A DNA stretch of 64,000 nt from contig CP099851.1 of assembly GCA_030062745.1 (NCBI GenBank), forward strand, positions 9,922,393-9,986,392, written 5' to 3'. A program made the position numbers and the translations under genes. Source of the DNA: Capitulum mitella. Its lineage: Eukaryota; Arthropoda; Thecostraca; Pollicipedomorpha; Pollicipedidae. The notes below the pieces were generated by a model. It was not told where the DNA came from. It saw only the letters and a program-made list of their open reading frames with translations, and searched no databases. Below, piece by piece: positions 34,275-47,934 of the stretch. Each line of letters opens with the position of its first letter. Positions within the stretch are counted from its first letter, which is position 1.

Positions 34275-35244
34275 CAGGTAAAACTGTGTGGCATATGTGG
34301 AGCATCAGAGGCACAATACGGACATTTGTCCTCGGTAACCGCGGGTGAATATTAGAAACTAACGAACTGAACCGAAAATTTCGGGTTGTTGTCATGCAGT
34401 GCTATCAGCATCGATTATAACAAGCACAAAAGCACGAAAAAGTAGAACACAACAAAACTTCGGCCCAGAAACCGTGTTTAATCCGACGACCCAGCTGGAC
34501 AAGGACTAACCTGGCATGACCTGGATCGGAATCCATGACTGAAATGCAATCAAGTATGCCACGGATAACGTCATGATTGACTGAAAACAATATGATATCC
34601 GTTCGCTTATTCTTTGGCGTTCATTTTCTCTTAAACGCAACAAAATACCATTTTCTGCCCATTTGACACGATGCGCAAAGTAGCCCATTGACATGAAACC
34701 TTGAAACGGAACACCAGGTCGCGAGATCTCATTATGCGCAACCCGCCTGTTTTTTACCACGACGTTCTACGACGCCAAATCTGAAAATGACCGGGCGGAA
34801 AGAGTCGTACCCTACCCCCTCCCCCCCTCATAAACCCGCATTATGCAGAAACCCCTGTACCGGCGAGGGTTACAGCACACGTTTTTGACGCGCAGGGCTA
34901 TAACTTTTCTGTACAATAAGAAACGCAATGGCTTTGTTTAAAAAAATGGCATGGCACTGGCGGCTGAGACATTGGTAAAGCCACAATTTAGGAATTGCAG
35001 GGGGGAACTGATACCAGGAATAGGTAGGGCGGGGTGCAGGTTAAGAAAAAACCACCTTTTTCGGGCGTTGCATGACAAACTATACGGTTGATATCCCCTT
35101 TGCTAGATTTCAAAATTCAATAAACTGCGGCGCAAACGGAAAATACCCATTTGATACCTTAAAAATCGGGACCGCAGAGATTACACCCATGGATTCGGGG
35201 AATTTCTAACTCACAAGATTTTGTGTACAGCAGACTGCAGGGTT
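34275..35244. other. Intergenic between the hAT element and family 1, no gene
   Basis: It contains the second copy (34995-35165) of the repeat described at 33749 and C-tracts at 34813-34828. No open frame with recognisable features. Confidence 0.45.
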
Positions 35245-35248
35245 TTAA

Positions 35249-36456
35249 CCCTATTCCCGGAGGGCTAGACGGTATGGCCGATTCCCGGCAAGGGGGGGCG
35301 GATTCGGCCCCCCTGAGATCTCGAGAACTACTTACCCGATTTCATCGCAACAAACGGCAATCGATTTGCCGTGACGTGAACTACATTTTTATAAAAAGAA
35401 ACTTTCAAAATTTTGATATTTGTGGATACAGGGGGGCAAAAATGTCAAAATGGGGCGTACTTTTGGACTTCTTATAACTCCGTCGATTATGGGCCGATTT
35501 CGATGAAACTGGCATGAATCGAGAGATTATGGATAGGGTTTTTACCACGGGTATGCAAATTTGAAATTTTGAGAAAATTCATGGGCGTTCACAGGGTTTC
35601 AAAAATAGGGGGATTAGTTTTCTAATAACGGGATGAACAAAAGAGGCCAAAACACTTTTTTAGCTTCTGCTAGTCATGTTATGCTAAAGAAGTACAAATC
35701 GCATTACAATGTTTGTATAATGTTAGCATAGGCGGTGCCAGGGACATAAAAAAGGGGAACTGTCATGGTCACACGTTCTTCAGATCAACTTGTGACCTTT
35801 GACCTTAAATGACCTCCAGTGACCTTGGGGTCACTTGGAATGATGTCGTGTGCATTCAGTATTATCTGTAAACGTTTTTAATCGATTGAATTCACTCTAT
35901 TCCAATAAATTCATTTTTTGGCTTTTGCGATATAGGGTACGCGCACTGACATTTTAGGTCATAGCTCCGTGACCCGATCTGATATCACGTTGAAACTTGG
36001 TACACAAGTAGAGGGCACCTTTCTACGTCATATATATTCTGGGTTTGGGATTTGAAAAAACGGCGCCGAAATTATTGCGAAAAAACAAATTTTGACTTTT
36101 GACCTTGACCTGACCTTGTAAAGTGACCTCAGATAAACAAAATTACATATGCACATTGCCCAATTATTTAGCTATATATTCATATAAAGTTTTAAGTTCT
36201 ATCTTAAAAACTCTGTTTTTGGGAGACATTTTCCTTTTACCCTCAACATGGCCAAAAATGACCTGAGGTGCCTCCCAAAAACGTTGCCTGGCTCCGCCCC
36301 TGAGCAAAATAGAATTTCGAAATTTCGTCACGGCGCGTAGAAGGAATAGCTAGGAAAAGTCACCAAGTTTCGTGAAGCTGCGTTAAAAGCCTGGAATTGG
36401 CAAGCAAAAAACCCGAGGGGGGGCGGATTCCGCCCCCCCCCCTGCCGGGAATAGGG
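35249..36456 (+). mobile_element. TTAA family 1 element, full length (reference copy)
   Basis: TTAA flanks both ends (35245-35248 and 36457-36460). The ends CCCTATTCCCGG and, reversed, CCCTATTCCCGGCAGG are terminal inverted repeats, and CCCTA after TTAA resembles classical piggyBac ends. Each end also has a subterminal GC hairpin (G-tract, CGGATTC, C-tract). The 1,208 bp have no transposase frame. It carries the AGGTCA array at 35793-35825 and another overlapping set at about 36100-36118. Confidence 0.85.
35793..35825 (-). promoter_or_regulatory. Nuclear-receptor-type array: four AGGTCA half-sites, DR4-DR4-DR1
   Basis: Read on the minus strand, four perfect AGGTCA half-sites follow each other with gaps CTGG, TTTA and A. 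DR1 (AGGTCAAAGGTCA) is a consensus for RXR/USP- and HNF4-type receptors; DR4 suits RXR heterodimers, including EcR-USP. Binding is inferred from consensus only. Confidence 0.6.
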
Positions 36457-36841
36457 TTAAAAGAAGGATCCGGGTCCGTGTTTTAGAGCGTAGACCAATG
36501 TAGTGTTTTAGAGCGTGGACCAGTGACGCCACAGCCACAAGTCAAATGGCCTGATGGCCTTATATATAGGCCTAGGAACATCCTAGCGATTGCGCGGGGT
36601 CATTTATGCGATGAAACTTGACAGGTTAGCGGATCTAGTGTGAAGAATGCAGTCGTTTAGAGCGCGGAATGCAACGGGCGACACTTGAACCTTAAAACTG
36701 TCAAACACCGCAAACATTTCCATTCGAGGTATTAGAAGCAAGCTTTCGTCGCATGAGAAAATAATAACAGTCCGTTCCATTTCACTCCACTCTGTCGAAT
36801 ATTTCTGTTGGCAATCATGCAAAGCGAAGTTTTCATCGTTA

Positions 36842-37129
36842 CGCCTGACGGTCCAAGGCAGCGGCCCAGACCAGCCCGGAGACCACGGCTTCCGGCATCG
36901 CAGCCTGTACGCTGGGCGGCCTATTCCGCTGGCCGACCGTGACCGACACCGCAGGGACGATGCAGTGGCCGGCGGTTAACATCCAGCACTTCGGCGCTAC
37001 CACCGCGTTCGATACTAGCTGACAGTGCAGTCTCCTCTCGCCCACCCAGAGACGCCGTTTTTGCATCAAGTCCCTCCCGGATAATGTAAGGCTGTGGGCG
37101 AAATCTGCCCAGTGTGGTGAAAAAAGCAA
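36842..37129 (-). pseudogene. Trypsin-like serine protease fragment (active-site His region)
   Basis: The minus-strand frame gives LHCQLVSNAVVAPKCWMLTA followed by GHCIVPAVSVTVGQRN, matching the S1 protease block C..x..WVLTAGHC with the catalytic His (codon 36965-36967) and a following b-strand SVTVG. The N-terminal IVGG and the Asp and Ser regions are not found nearby. GC-rich codon use resembles the EcKinase exons. It could be one exon of a protease gene extending outside recognisable range, or a relic; clear splice sites were not identified. Confidence 0.45.
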
Positions 37130-37499
37130 CGGTTAAAAACAAGCACGGCGAGCATACATACAATAAGCAGACGGTAACAGGTGCAAGACACTATCAAGTA
37201 TGATCGCAGTTTGAAACATTAAAAAAACAGGACTACGAACAGAAAGTGAAGAGGAAGATCCCTGCATGATTTGACAGCATCACAGAAAGCTGTTGCACAT
37301 TAGCCTCTGATTTTGGCTTGAATGCCTGTGACGTTCGATGATGACATCGGATGAAGTGTCCCTAAAACATAAAAACCGTCCGGCAAGTCTCAAACCATTT
37401 CTGTCATATCTTCAAACATATTCCTTTGACACCTGTTGTACTGTAATGTGAACAAAAACAACCAAGCACAAAAAGCTAGAGAATATAATCAAACAGGGT

Positions 37500-38250
37500 T
37501 ACCGTGCTATATGACAGCTGTTGTGGACACCACAGCCTCAGCCGGAGCCACAATCCTCACCAGGATCAGGAGCCACCAGCGCAAGCCCCTTCGCCACGCG
37601 ACGAAACACATCGTGCCGTACGGCCGCTGGGTCAATGAGGCTCATCGGCAACACCGCCCTTGACACCGATCATCGACTGCACTGGCACGCAAAAAGCCAC
37701 CGCCATGGTCCACGTGCCAAATGAGGCCCTCTCCAGTATGCGTCCTTCAAACAGCCACTCTCTTCAGCTGTTTTTCGGCCGGCTGGCGCTGAAGAAATGT
37801 TACACGAGCATTGACACGCGAACTTCACCTGCGCTAAAAACGAGACGGCCGACGTAATGGTTATATACATTTACCTTGTCTGGTGGTCCTTTTTCCCCTC
37901 CTCATAGCAATAACGTCCGCAGCCTAAGTTGACGCCATTCTAGATTCAAAGAAACTGGGGGGTCAGTTGAATTAGTGACCCTGACCCTGAGCACCCAAGC
38001 CATTTTTGCCTTTTTAAGTGGTACAAAATCATCGATGTTTGTTTCACAGGACGCTTGTTTTATGCTCAAAGGCGCCCGGGCTCTTATGGAGACCATGAAC
38101 TTGATTGCGTAATGCGTCTGCATCTTTTTTACAAGAGACAAATAATGTCGTTGCCTGTTTTGTAGCGTGTGCATCGGTTACACACCACAAGTCTCGGGGG
38201 CATAAGCCATGTGGTTGAATATTGACAAAGCGTTGGAAACAGCTACCGTT
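37500..38250. repeat. Old dispersed repeat, related copies near 44590-45160 and 49790-50030
   Basis: The three places share strings such as GTCTGCATCTTTTT(T)ACA, CACAAGTCTCRTG/CGGG, GTTGCCTGTT and CC(A/C)CGTG.CAAATGA. Orientation is the same in all. They are diverged, with no ends defined and no coding potential recognised. Confidence 0.45.
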
Positions 38251-38259
38251 ATGGAGTTT

Positions 38260-39644
38260 AAAGCGAGTTCCTTTGGACACTGATCAAAACGCATACTTAT
38301 GGGGAACACAAATGTGTTATCCTAACGTTTCTAGGCAAACATTTTTCAAACGAGGAATGCCACAGTAACGAACTTTTCCGTGTTTCTGTTGCACTCCTAG
38401 CACACCTTTTGAGGGATCAAGTTCTAAATTCGACTGATACCTTTGTAACCTACGACCGAGCGAGTTGGTGCGGCACCGCAGGCCGGTCGCCGCACCGATC
38501 CTCTGGTCGCGGCTGACGGCCGCACGCGTGTCGCACCGTCGAACGGACTCCGTACTGAATGTTGAACGGCAACTGCTTGCCGGGCAGGCGAACGTCTCTG
38601 TGGACGTCAACTCTGCTTGATACACTTACATGCTTCTGGAAGCAGGGGCGTCATTGGAAAGTGACAAAGAAGTCATTTCATGTCAAATCCCACAAGAATT
38701 GACCAGACCTATTTCGATTTTGATTAAATCTGCTGCGCTCATAGTACCTATCAAAAAATGCCTGCCGTTGAAATGCCTGGTGACCTCTGGGGTCAAAACT
38801 GTGGGTCGTGAAATGTCACCGATTTTTACAGACACTGCGTGACTCCACTGTTCATAACCCGATCACACACTGTCACAGAAAGGTGCGATTAGCGCCATTA
38901 GAGAAAGGAATGTCCCAGCTCTCACAAATAATTTCGCTTTTTTCGGTGACCTCGGGATCAGCTTTGTCCTAACCAGATCGCCTGGAACATTTTCGGCTCT
39001 AACCATGTTTGCCCACCGTGATGTTCGCGGAAATGTAGCGCAATATGTCTCCGAGTATCTAGAATAAGCGAGGCCAAAAAAATAGGACATTGTGCACACC
39101 AAATTGTAGAGCAATCAGACAAACCAAAAGAACGAAACCAATCAATCTTCGTCAAACAGCTTCAGAGCACATTTCGCAAGCTTCACATGGCAACACGAAA
39201 TTCAAGATATCTGAAAAAGTTTCAGTTTGCCTAGCAATGTTCATTTTTTAGCCACCCGTATTTTAGATACTTGGGGACACATTGTGCTATATTTTCGTGA
39301 AAATCACAGTGGGCAAACATGGATAAAACCGAAAATGTTCAACGTCACTTAGTCAGGTCTTTTGGTCCTACCATTTCTCTACAGGTACTATGGACGCACC
39401 AAAGTTCCATCAAAACTGGAAAGGATCGAGTCAATGGTAGTACAGTTTGATGTGGAATGACTCCAGGGATAGGTATGGAATGATTCAAAGATATAACAAA
39501 GTTTTCATAGGCGGCCCTGGACCATTTAGCGCCCGGCGGCGCTCTTGTGAAAGGCGGGAACGTTCCTGAAGCTCCATGAGGAGGCTTGCACCATATCCTA
39601 CGCACATGTGGTGCCAACGACGGCATATCATGACTACGCATGCT
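38260..39644. other. Intergenic, no gene recognised
   Basis: Short frames only. A small GC-rich patch lies at 38455-38560. Nothing matches a known family. Confidence 0.45.
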
Positions 39645-39648
39645 TTAA

Positions 39649-39790
39649 CCCTATTCCGTGTTGGGGAGCAGATTCTGCCCCCCCCCCCCGGTTTTTCGTT
39701 TGCCATTCCCGGGCTTTTGAGAGTTGCTTTACGAGACTTAAGTGACTTCTCCTACATATGTTTTTGACGTAATGCGTCGAAATGGCACAA
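39649..39790 (-). mobile_element. TTAA family 1 element, 3'-end fragment
   Basis: TTAA at 39645-39648 is followed by CCCTATTCCGTG, the C-tract, CGGTTTTTCGTTTGCCATTC and a diverged GCTTTACGAGACTTAAGTGAC, matching the reversed right end of family 1. Homology fades by about 39790. Confidence 0.7.
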
Positions 39791-42700
39791 ATTTTCCTCC
39801 TTCAGAGACGGTTCTAGGACACCTTACAGGGAGCCATGTTTAAGGAACATTGCGCGTCCTGGAGATCGCGCACTTCGACGTCGTCATGTACTATTTTGAA
39901 GTCATGTATTATGCCACGAACAGTTGAAGTGAAGGAAATATTTGGAACATGAAGGTTTTTAAAAATTTATTTTTTAATGTTGGTCAATGGCGGACCCAGT
40001 GGCATGTAAAAGGGATGTTCATATTTTCTCATATGTAACAATTTATGACTCATTGTACGCAACATCATATCATTGTATGATTCATTGTGTCAAAGCCAAC
40101 GTGTGATATAGACATCTATTCTAATTTAAGCATATAATTCACCTATATATACACCAATATAACCGATGCGCGTCCAGGCATCGGTTTTCGGGAGCATATT
40201 TCGCAAAACAACATTATCAGTGGGCTTAACAGGATCAAACAGATATGTGTGATTGGTTTCGTTAGCTCCACATATACTGCAATGAAATGCCATACACTTC
40301 AGTGAAAATAAAAAAAAAACAAAGGCTGCTTCAGGGTGCTGTAAAAGGGCATGTTTTGTACCTTCTTATTCATAAGAAATTATAACTCGATTTACGGAAT
40401 AAAACACAGCTATCACAGTGTAATCACTGACCCCTTTTTTGATCCTGGACCTTCCTATGTAGATTAGTCATACGCATATAATATGGCATGTGACACATAC
40501 GAACATATTTTCCGAACGCAGACAACTCGCTAATCTCAAAATATGTTGTAGAATGAATTGAATATCCTCCCAAAACGTACACCCATTTTTGTGTGCCCTG
40601 AAACATCTAAAAATTCTGAAAATCGAACGCTTATTTACATGTGTGGTAAACCTATCAACTCTCTGCAGAAAAAACATGAAGTAGAACAAAGTCAGCCATA
40701 AAATGTGGTCAGAAAACTTGCAGAAGTAAACCACTCTTCATGCCTCCATTTTCGCCCCCTAACCCCTTTTCAAGATTTTTTGGGGAAATGTAGAATTGCT
40801 AAAAGCTATCGGAAGCCATTTTCCGCTGGGCAGTCAGACCAATAGCTTCTGAGACCGCAGGGGGCAGAATCTGTCCCCCAGCGCGGGATCGTACATAGCG
40901 GGCAGGAGCATGGAACAGGGCTGACAAACAACTGCTATCCCTGGGAAAATTACGCGCAGTAATATGAGAAACATTTCTCCCCTTCTAACCTCCCGATCGA
41001 TTCGCCGATTGCAAAATAATTTTCTGGAAAAACTCTCTAGATGATGGTCTTACCATTCTCAGAAAGTTAAGACCCTTGTTCATCGAGGCCAAATATGGAA
41101 TGTGTACCGCCCTTGCTTTTCCAATATAGGGAGCCGATCTTAAAGAAAACCTGTGGAAACTATGTACGTATGATGAACTTATACACAACGAAACGGAACT
41201 GAACTCAGTCAGTTCAATCAAGGTCACAACAAGACACAATTTAAAAACCGTGCACATTGTCAAAATTGAGGAAAAATAACATTATCGACTGAAAGAAAGC
41301 AGGATAAAGTTATGCATCTTTTTTAAGGATACGCAAGTACATAAGTGCAAACCTTATGTACCTAAGGCAAGTGTACTGCTTTGGTTATATGACGTCATTC
41401 GAGGTCGACAGAAGGCAACTAAATGGCATCCACACAAAATGTATCTGAGATTACTAGGGCTGATTCGGATAAGGAGACGAAATGTTGCGTCGTAGCTAAT
41501 CGATGTTGGATGACCTCAACTGACCTGGCCTAGTACCTCTGTTTCTTGGTCATCTGCATAAGTCATGACATTAAGGTGCGCACAAACTTCCTTACGTCAC
41601 ATTTGCAAAATCCTGTATTTCCAGTATTTTCCTTCAGTTGGCTTCAACTGATCTGACAAAGGTCACCATTTGACAAAGGTCACCTGCGCATCGGCAAGTA
41701 CATTCATCCCGCGGACTAATTCCTCGCAGAGTTTCGTTGAGATCCAGTGAATATGTAGGCTTGAAGGAATAAAGAGAACGCCTTAGGTTCATCATTTGAC
41801 ATTGGTTGACCTTGACATTGGTTGACCTCAGCTGATATGACCTAGGTTACCTGTGACGTATATTGTATGGTGACCATGCAGAACTCCCCACAAAGTTCAG
41901 CTGCTGGCTGCCCGGCATCAGCTGTTCGGTAGGCATCATTACGCCCGTCGTAAGGCCCGGCAAGCATGATCGACCGTCCACCGCCGACCTCGGGTCGGCG
42001 GCACGTTCCACTTCGCCGGGCCGAAACGGCTCTGAAGCACAGGTAGCTTACGTCAGGGCTGATTAAGTCAAGCAGGTTAACATACATTCTGATGTTGTTT
42101 ACGAGACTGTTAAGTTGATCTCAACAATACTTGGTACAGAGTTAGTCTGCAGAATGCATTTTTGTACGTCGTATAAACGACGTCAATCGAGTTCATGCAT
42201 TACAAAGCAAGATTCGGAACTGCGGAATTAGGATATCTGGTGAGAACTCTGAGAGCATGATGAGCGCACATAGCCCAAAACATGCCTAACCAGATGGGAT
42301 TAAACTAGGTCATTCGGTATCATTTAGCGAAGATGAACCATTCTTTCTCATTTCTCCAGGTTCAATAAAAACCGAACTCAATACAATTTTGCGTGAACTT
42401 AATCTGTCGTCTGACGAGATCAAAGCCCAAAGTGAGCAAAGTCCCCTACTCATAGACGTACGCTAGTTTCTCTTATCGACTGACAACCAAAGGTACTATG
42501 TGGTGATTCATGTTGACAAAATGTAACATTTTCGAACATTAACTTGCACTGACTTCGACCGATCTACCGTGTGCCAACAATACCCTTAGGTAGGTACGGT
42601 TATCACAACGGCTCCACCAACCTTGATCATGGTCGGCTAAATGGATCTGGAGAATCATGATCTCAGCGCATCATATTCAACATTCACTGATCTCGTTTGA

Positions 42701-43034
42701 CTAGGCATATGTCTTCTGTATTCGGGGCATGTAGCAGCATTCTGCGAAAAAAATTCGAAGCAGTTTTGTTGCGACCAGTTAAACAGATGAGGAGGCGAGG
42801 GGGCATAATATGTTCCTCTGAGAAAATGCACGTTTTATTTAGAATGCAGGTACCAAAGAAGAGTATGAGAGTGTGCACGTTATTAGGTACCACTCACCTT
42901 AACATGATGCATTTGTATGCAAATTCAATAAAACCGCCAAATGTCTTCGAAATGTCACAGAGATTCTCACATACACTTGCCACCCCTTCTTTAACTCGGC
43001 AGAGTCTGGCGTTGTTTCCTACCCTCGACTGCTT
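39791..43034. other. Intergenic, no gene recognised; TGACCT-rich at 41500-41850
   Basis: The AT-rich sequence carries only short frames. From 41510 to 41850 the strings TGACCTYAGCTGA, TTGACATTGGTTGACCT (twice, at 41796 and 41812) and GACAAAGGTCACC (twice) form a loose cluster of AGGTCA-type half-sites and small tandem duplications. Confidence 0.4.
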
Positions 43035-43057
43035 GAGGGTGCCCGAAGGGCACCCTC
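43035..43057. other. Perfect 10-bp hairpin with 3-nt loop
   Basis: GAGGGTGCCC at 43035-43044, loop GAA, then GGGCACCCTC. It is isolated, with no gene next to it and no T-run after it; its role is unknown. Confidence 0.6.
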
Positions 43058-43059
43058 CT

Positions 43060-46000
43060 GTTACTTCAGGATCTACCCGTCAGATCTGAGCCGATCTACA
43101 GCCAGTCGATAGCCCTGAGTATTTCGATTCAGAAAATACTATGTCAACCCTGGTCACCTGACTCATGATATAACAGGTCACGTACAACTAATAACACGAC
43201 GTCGAAAAAACTGATGCCGATTCGTTCGATGTCATTTCGAAAAAACTGACGTCGGCGATAATGGTCGTCGGACCTTCAACTGCGTATCAAACGGAAGGCC
43301 AAAATCTTCTGCATCAAAAGCATGTTCGCATGCAAAAAAATGGCGGGTCAAGGTCAAGTTAGGTCAGGTGAAATACGCTTGTCTCTACTTGACACAGATC
43401 GATAGTGACTCGCATCCTTCGTGATCCACATAACAAGAAAAGTCTGAAGTGACACGTTCTGATGAGCAGTTTTGCATTGTCTGCTTTGCATCCAGTCAAG
43501 GTCAGTCTAGGTCAGGTCAGATGAATTTGCATTACTGTTCTGCCAAAGAACAACAATAAGTCGCTGGTACTCTGAATCGCTTCAAGAACAAAACTGAAAC
43601 GACATCTGATAATCAGACCCGCGCTTTCTCGTCCTTACGGGGGTTAAGGTAAAGCCAGATTAGGACAAACAGCCATTTTTTCTTTTTCTGACAAGGAACG
43701 AAAATTGCCCTTGGCCTCCCTGGCAACGTACGGATGTCGTGATTTAAAGATGCTAAAATGACCTCAGTGATCTGGGATGATCTATGCAGGATCATTTGGA
43801 CGAACCATGAATGTGTTTACTGAACGGTCTTCCGCATGCGTGAAATTTGTATTTACGACGTTTACGGCTATGCTTGAATTACTCGGAGTAAACATGCCCG
43901 AATCGCTTCCAATCCCTAAAGCCAAGTCGAAGTTAATTTATTGACTCTCAGACACAAAGTCGCGTGACGAAAATATTCCATTTCGATATGTTGATGAAGT
44001 TTCAATTATAAGTGCGTACCACCATTATAGGAAATCCATATTTTTACTAAAAAATGCATTCATTTTTGTATGACGACATTGCACTACAAATGATTTTTTC
44101 AACTATCAATGGCTGTGAGCACCGATTTTAGACCAGCCATGGTACTGATCAGACTTCAAATTGGCCCTAAATCCTCTGTTAAAAATGAGTTGGAACTTAA
44201 AAAATCTCGTGCTGTATGAGCCGCATTAACATCTTTGCTTTGATGCATTATTATCCCCTGAGTAGTCTATTTACGTTGTTTTGGAAAAAGCAATCCAGGA
44301 ATGAGAATCTCCCTTCTTTAAGAGCAAGTTCAAGAACAGGGTTAAGAAACTCCATTTGGTTAAGAGATCGACTGCTACTTTGACCCAGATCAGAGACTGT
44401 AAGTAAACGTTCAATGTACCGGGATTATCATCACCATTGAAAGTATTCGGGTGCTCATCAGTGAAAGTAGATGAGATTTAGGTACCACTGCTGCGCTCTA
44501 CGTTCATTTCATTTTTCCGGAGTCGTAGCCTGCTTTCAGGAGGACGCTGGAATCCTTCAGATTACATTCCATAACAATGGAGCATGCATAACTCAGCATC
44601 GTGCTTACCTGCAATAACGTGCGAAAAGCTGCAGTTTATTGTCCATGTGGCAAATGAAGTTCCATTATAGCCTTCGTGCTTCAGTTACTCTGTTTCTTCT
44701 TTTTTTGGGAGGGGGCGTCAGGTACCATGAAAACCGCCACCGACATGGGCATCAAATGCGCAGACGCCAAGCATACTAAGCGTTGATATAACCTCACGAA
44801 CCACCTGAAATGACGGCAAGATAGCAAGCATAAATGGGTGTCTGCAGTGACCTTGTACAATCATATTTCACACCAAAGGCGAAACGGTTGGACTGGCAAC
44901 GCTGAACTGTAAGGCGCAAAACGTTTGCACCTTTTTTGGGCATTATGAAACCGCCAATGTTTAGTTCACAGGATGCTTGTCAGCACTAGACTACGCTCAC
45001 ATTTGCCTAATCTGTTATCTGAAGACTCTGAATTTGACCACGCAAAGCGTCTGCATCTTTTTACAAGCTGATAAAATACCATCGCTGCCTTTTTTGAAGC
45101 ACACTACAGAGCACAAGTCTCATGATCTGTCATTTATGGAGCAAAGATGTGAATGTCAACAAACACAGATACATATATTTTGGTTTAAGTTTATTAATAA
45201 GTAGGGCAAGCAAGGCATACGAGTTCACTATTGGGTATCAGCACCTCTGAGATTTTGATAGTGTTAAAACTTGCAAAGAAATGTTCAATACCGATGCGCG
45301 CAACAGAATTTCTCTCAGGCACTTCCCACCACTGCTATAATCTGCGAATTACGCGGACAATTTTTGTCCCGCCTGATTTTTTCGGGTACACCTTTTGGAC
45401 GAAAAAACAGCGCCCCAAAATTTTTAGTCCCCACATTTTGGCAAAAACTACATAGTTGGCGAAATCACTATGAAGAACATCGTACGACATTACAACCTTA
45501 AATCACCCATGCGTTCCTCAGGTATTGTTGGACACCGTCATTCGTCTTTCCCTTTTCACAAGACCTCCAAGAAGCATGTCTTGGGTGACCGAAGACATGT
45601 ATCAGGATGTAGAAGTCATATAAGTGACCTCAGATAAGCTCGACGACGGGCGTTTATTAACTTTGCGTAGCACCCATTTGGCCTTGGTTCTTATACAAAT
45701 TAAGTTCCGTCGACCAAAGAATCGCAGGTAAAAAGAACAAATTGCATTTCTGAGCTTTTTCTGGAATTCTTCATCAACAAAATGCGAAAGTTAAACGTTG
45801 GATCATAGCATAAGCTGAACTCATGACACAAGTTAACTTCGGCCACTGTTTGCAAACATTTTAAACAAACCACTCTTTGTGCCACAATAAGCTCGACACT
45901 AAACGTACCCATTCCAATCACGACATCGAAGTATGTAAGGATTACGTTTTGTGGCACTAAAAATATCAGGTAAAGGTCAAGTTCGAACATGCTTTATTAT

Positions 46001-46690
46001 CTAACGTCCACCGAACGAACAAAGGGTCAGCGGAAGGAAAGGTCATCAAGGAAGCAGATGAATTGCCATAAAAAGGAAATGTCACGTTTCATTTACACTT
46101 CATGAAAAAAATAATTTTGATGCTTCAAGCGTATCTTACATCCCAACAAAGCTGATATTTGTGAGGTTCAGGTTGCAGGACAAGGTCAAATAAAGTCGCT
46201 GTCCCCAAGTGGTATATCTCAAGATTCACTTCACCAATTTCATTATATCGAGCATCAGTCGATAGCTATCTGTCATACGATGTCGTACACTACGTCTTCT
46301 GTTAGGAGTCGGGACGCACGTTATGGTTAAATAACTGAAATATTGTTCAATCGTACATGTAAGCATCAAGTGTTTTTTAATATATGGCGACCTACTATGA
46401 GGTCAAAGATGTTAGAAAATTGTCTATAACACATAAAAACACCCATCGCTAGATACCAGAAGCTTGCGGCTCATTTGTATACGTAAAGAACAAGTAACGT
46501 GGAATCAGATGAAAGTAAACTTTCCCCGCCGTACGTAACGACTAAGCGTCCGACAACAGTGGTCGCTACCCCTGCTTATTTCATCCTTACTTAGTACATC
46601 GTTGAAGCTTTTCTGATTTCAGGGACACCCCTTGAAATCAACAATGGATATGAATGATGATTTTACCCCTTGAAACCGACTGGGTAACTC
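43060..46690. other. Intergenic, no gene recognised
   Basis: It contains one copy of the dispersed repeat noted at 37500 (here about 44590-45160) and several AGGTCAAGGTCA/AGGTCAGGTCA strings (43354, 43498). No supportable coding region. Confidence 0.4.
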
Positions 46691-46699
46691 ACAGGTCAC

Positions 46700-47230
46700 T
46701 GATGAAGAGTGGATATCACTGTTTGCCGTTTCCACGATCATCAGAATTTTGCAGCAGACATGGCTGCAATTTACGTTTTTGTAGCAACTTGGTTTTAAAA
46801 TCCATTATCCCTTGTGTTTTAGTGATTTTATTGTTTCTCCGAGTAAAGGTGATCATGATCATAGCAGTAAAATATCATCATCATTCTTCATGATGAGGTG
46901 TCAAAAACCATGTTTTGCTCCCCCAGGACAGACTTACGGTCATCGACAGGGATAAAAATAGCTGTCAATGCTAAACTCATGCTAATGCCACTCAATGCCA
47001 CAATTTACCAGAAAACTGGTTTTAAGATTTTTAAGGTCATATAAGGTCAATGACACCATTTAACCTGGGAAAGGCCTTTGAACTTTCGACGTCCAACATT
47101 TTATCAAACATATGCTGAAACAGCTCTGCATCCAAAAGGATGCCGTACCTTCTCAGACTCCTGAAAAAGAAGCCAAAGCGTAGCTCAGACCTAGAAAATT
47201 GACTTGCAAGCCCTCGGCAATGACGTCTTA
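46700..47230. repeat. Old dispersed repeat, related copy at 60100-60620
   Basis: Shared strings include TTTTGTAGCAAC.TGG.TTTAAAA, CTGTCA.T.CTAAA, GGTCATATAA and CTCGRYAATGACGTC. The two copies are in the same orientation and substantially diverged. Confidence 0.5.
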
Positions 47231-47934
47231 ACTCGATGGCCTGGCACGACAGGGTTTTATTTTCTCAGAAAAGATGCGGAAAGGATGCAAGGCCATCTGT
47301 GACCTGATGCCAACAAATGGGTCATATCTGGTGCCTCAGTGTGACGGGCTGTTGATGCCGTTTGAAGCACCGAAATCGGACGATTGGTTTTCGAGAGGAA
47401 CAGGGGACAAAGAATGTCACTCGCCATGGTAAGGCCTCAAAAAATTTAGTGCAGGATTATCCCTATTCTGTCTGGAGAAGAGCAGAGGTGCAAAAAACAA
47501 CCAGCTCATCTTCTAGAGCGCTTGGCAGAGTAGGAACCTGTAACGCGCAATTTTCGATAAGCCGAAGATTTTTAGGATTTTACAGTTACCAACGATTACA
47601 GGAAACATCGACATGCCAAATCGCCTTCAAAATGAGAGCCTCATGTTTAGCTTCCAATGGCATACCAACACTTAATACTAACTATCCTAGTATCGACGAC
47701 TCTCGCTGTCTAGTTCTCGTCGCTGAAAGGCCAGCTATGAAAACATTCCCTTTTTGCCAGTTCTGCAATGCTTTTAACACGAGCAGCTGACTACCGCCGT
47801 TCAACTGCTCTCATATTTGTGACAACATCTGTGACGGGCCGTGTCGCGATTTTCGTGACAGATTCCGCTGAAGTAGATTTGGTTTGTTATGGCTTAGCAT
47901 TTTTCTGCAACTCTGAAAAAGGGCTGTAGAGGCC

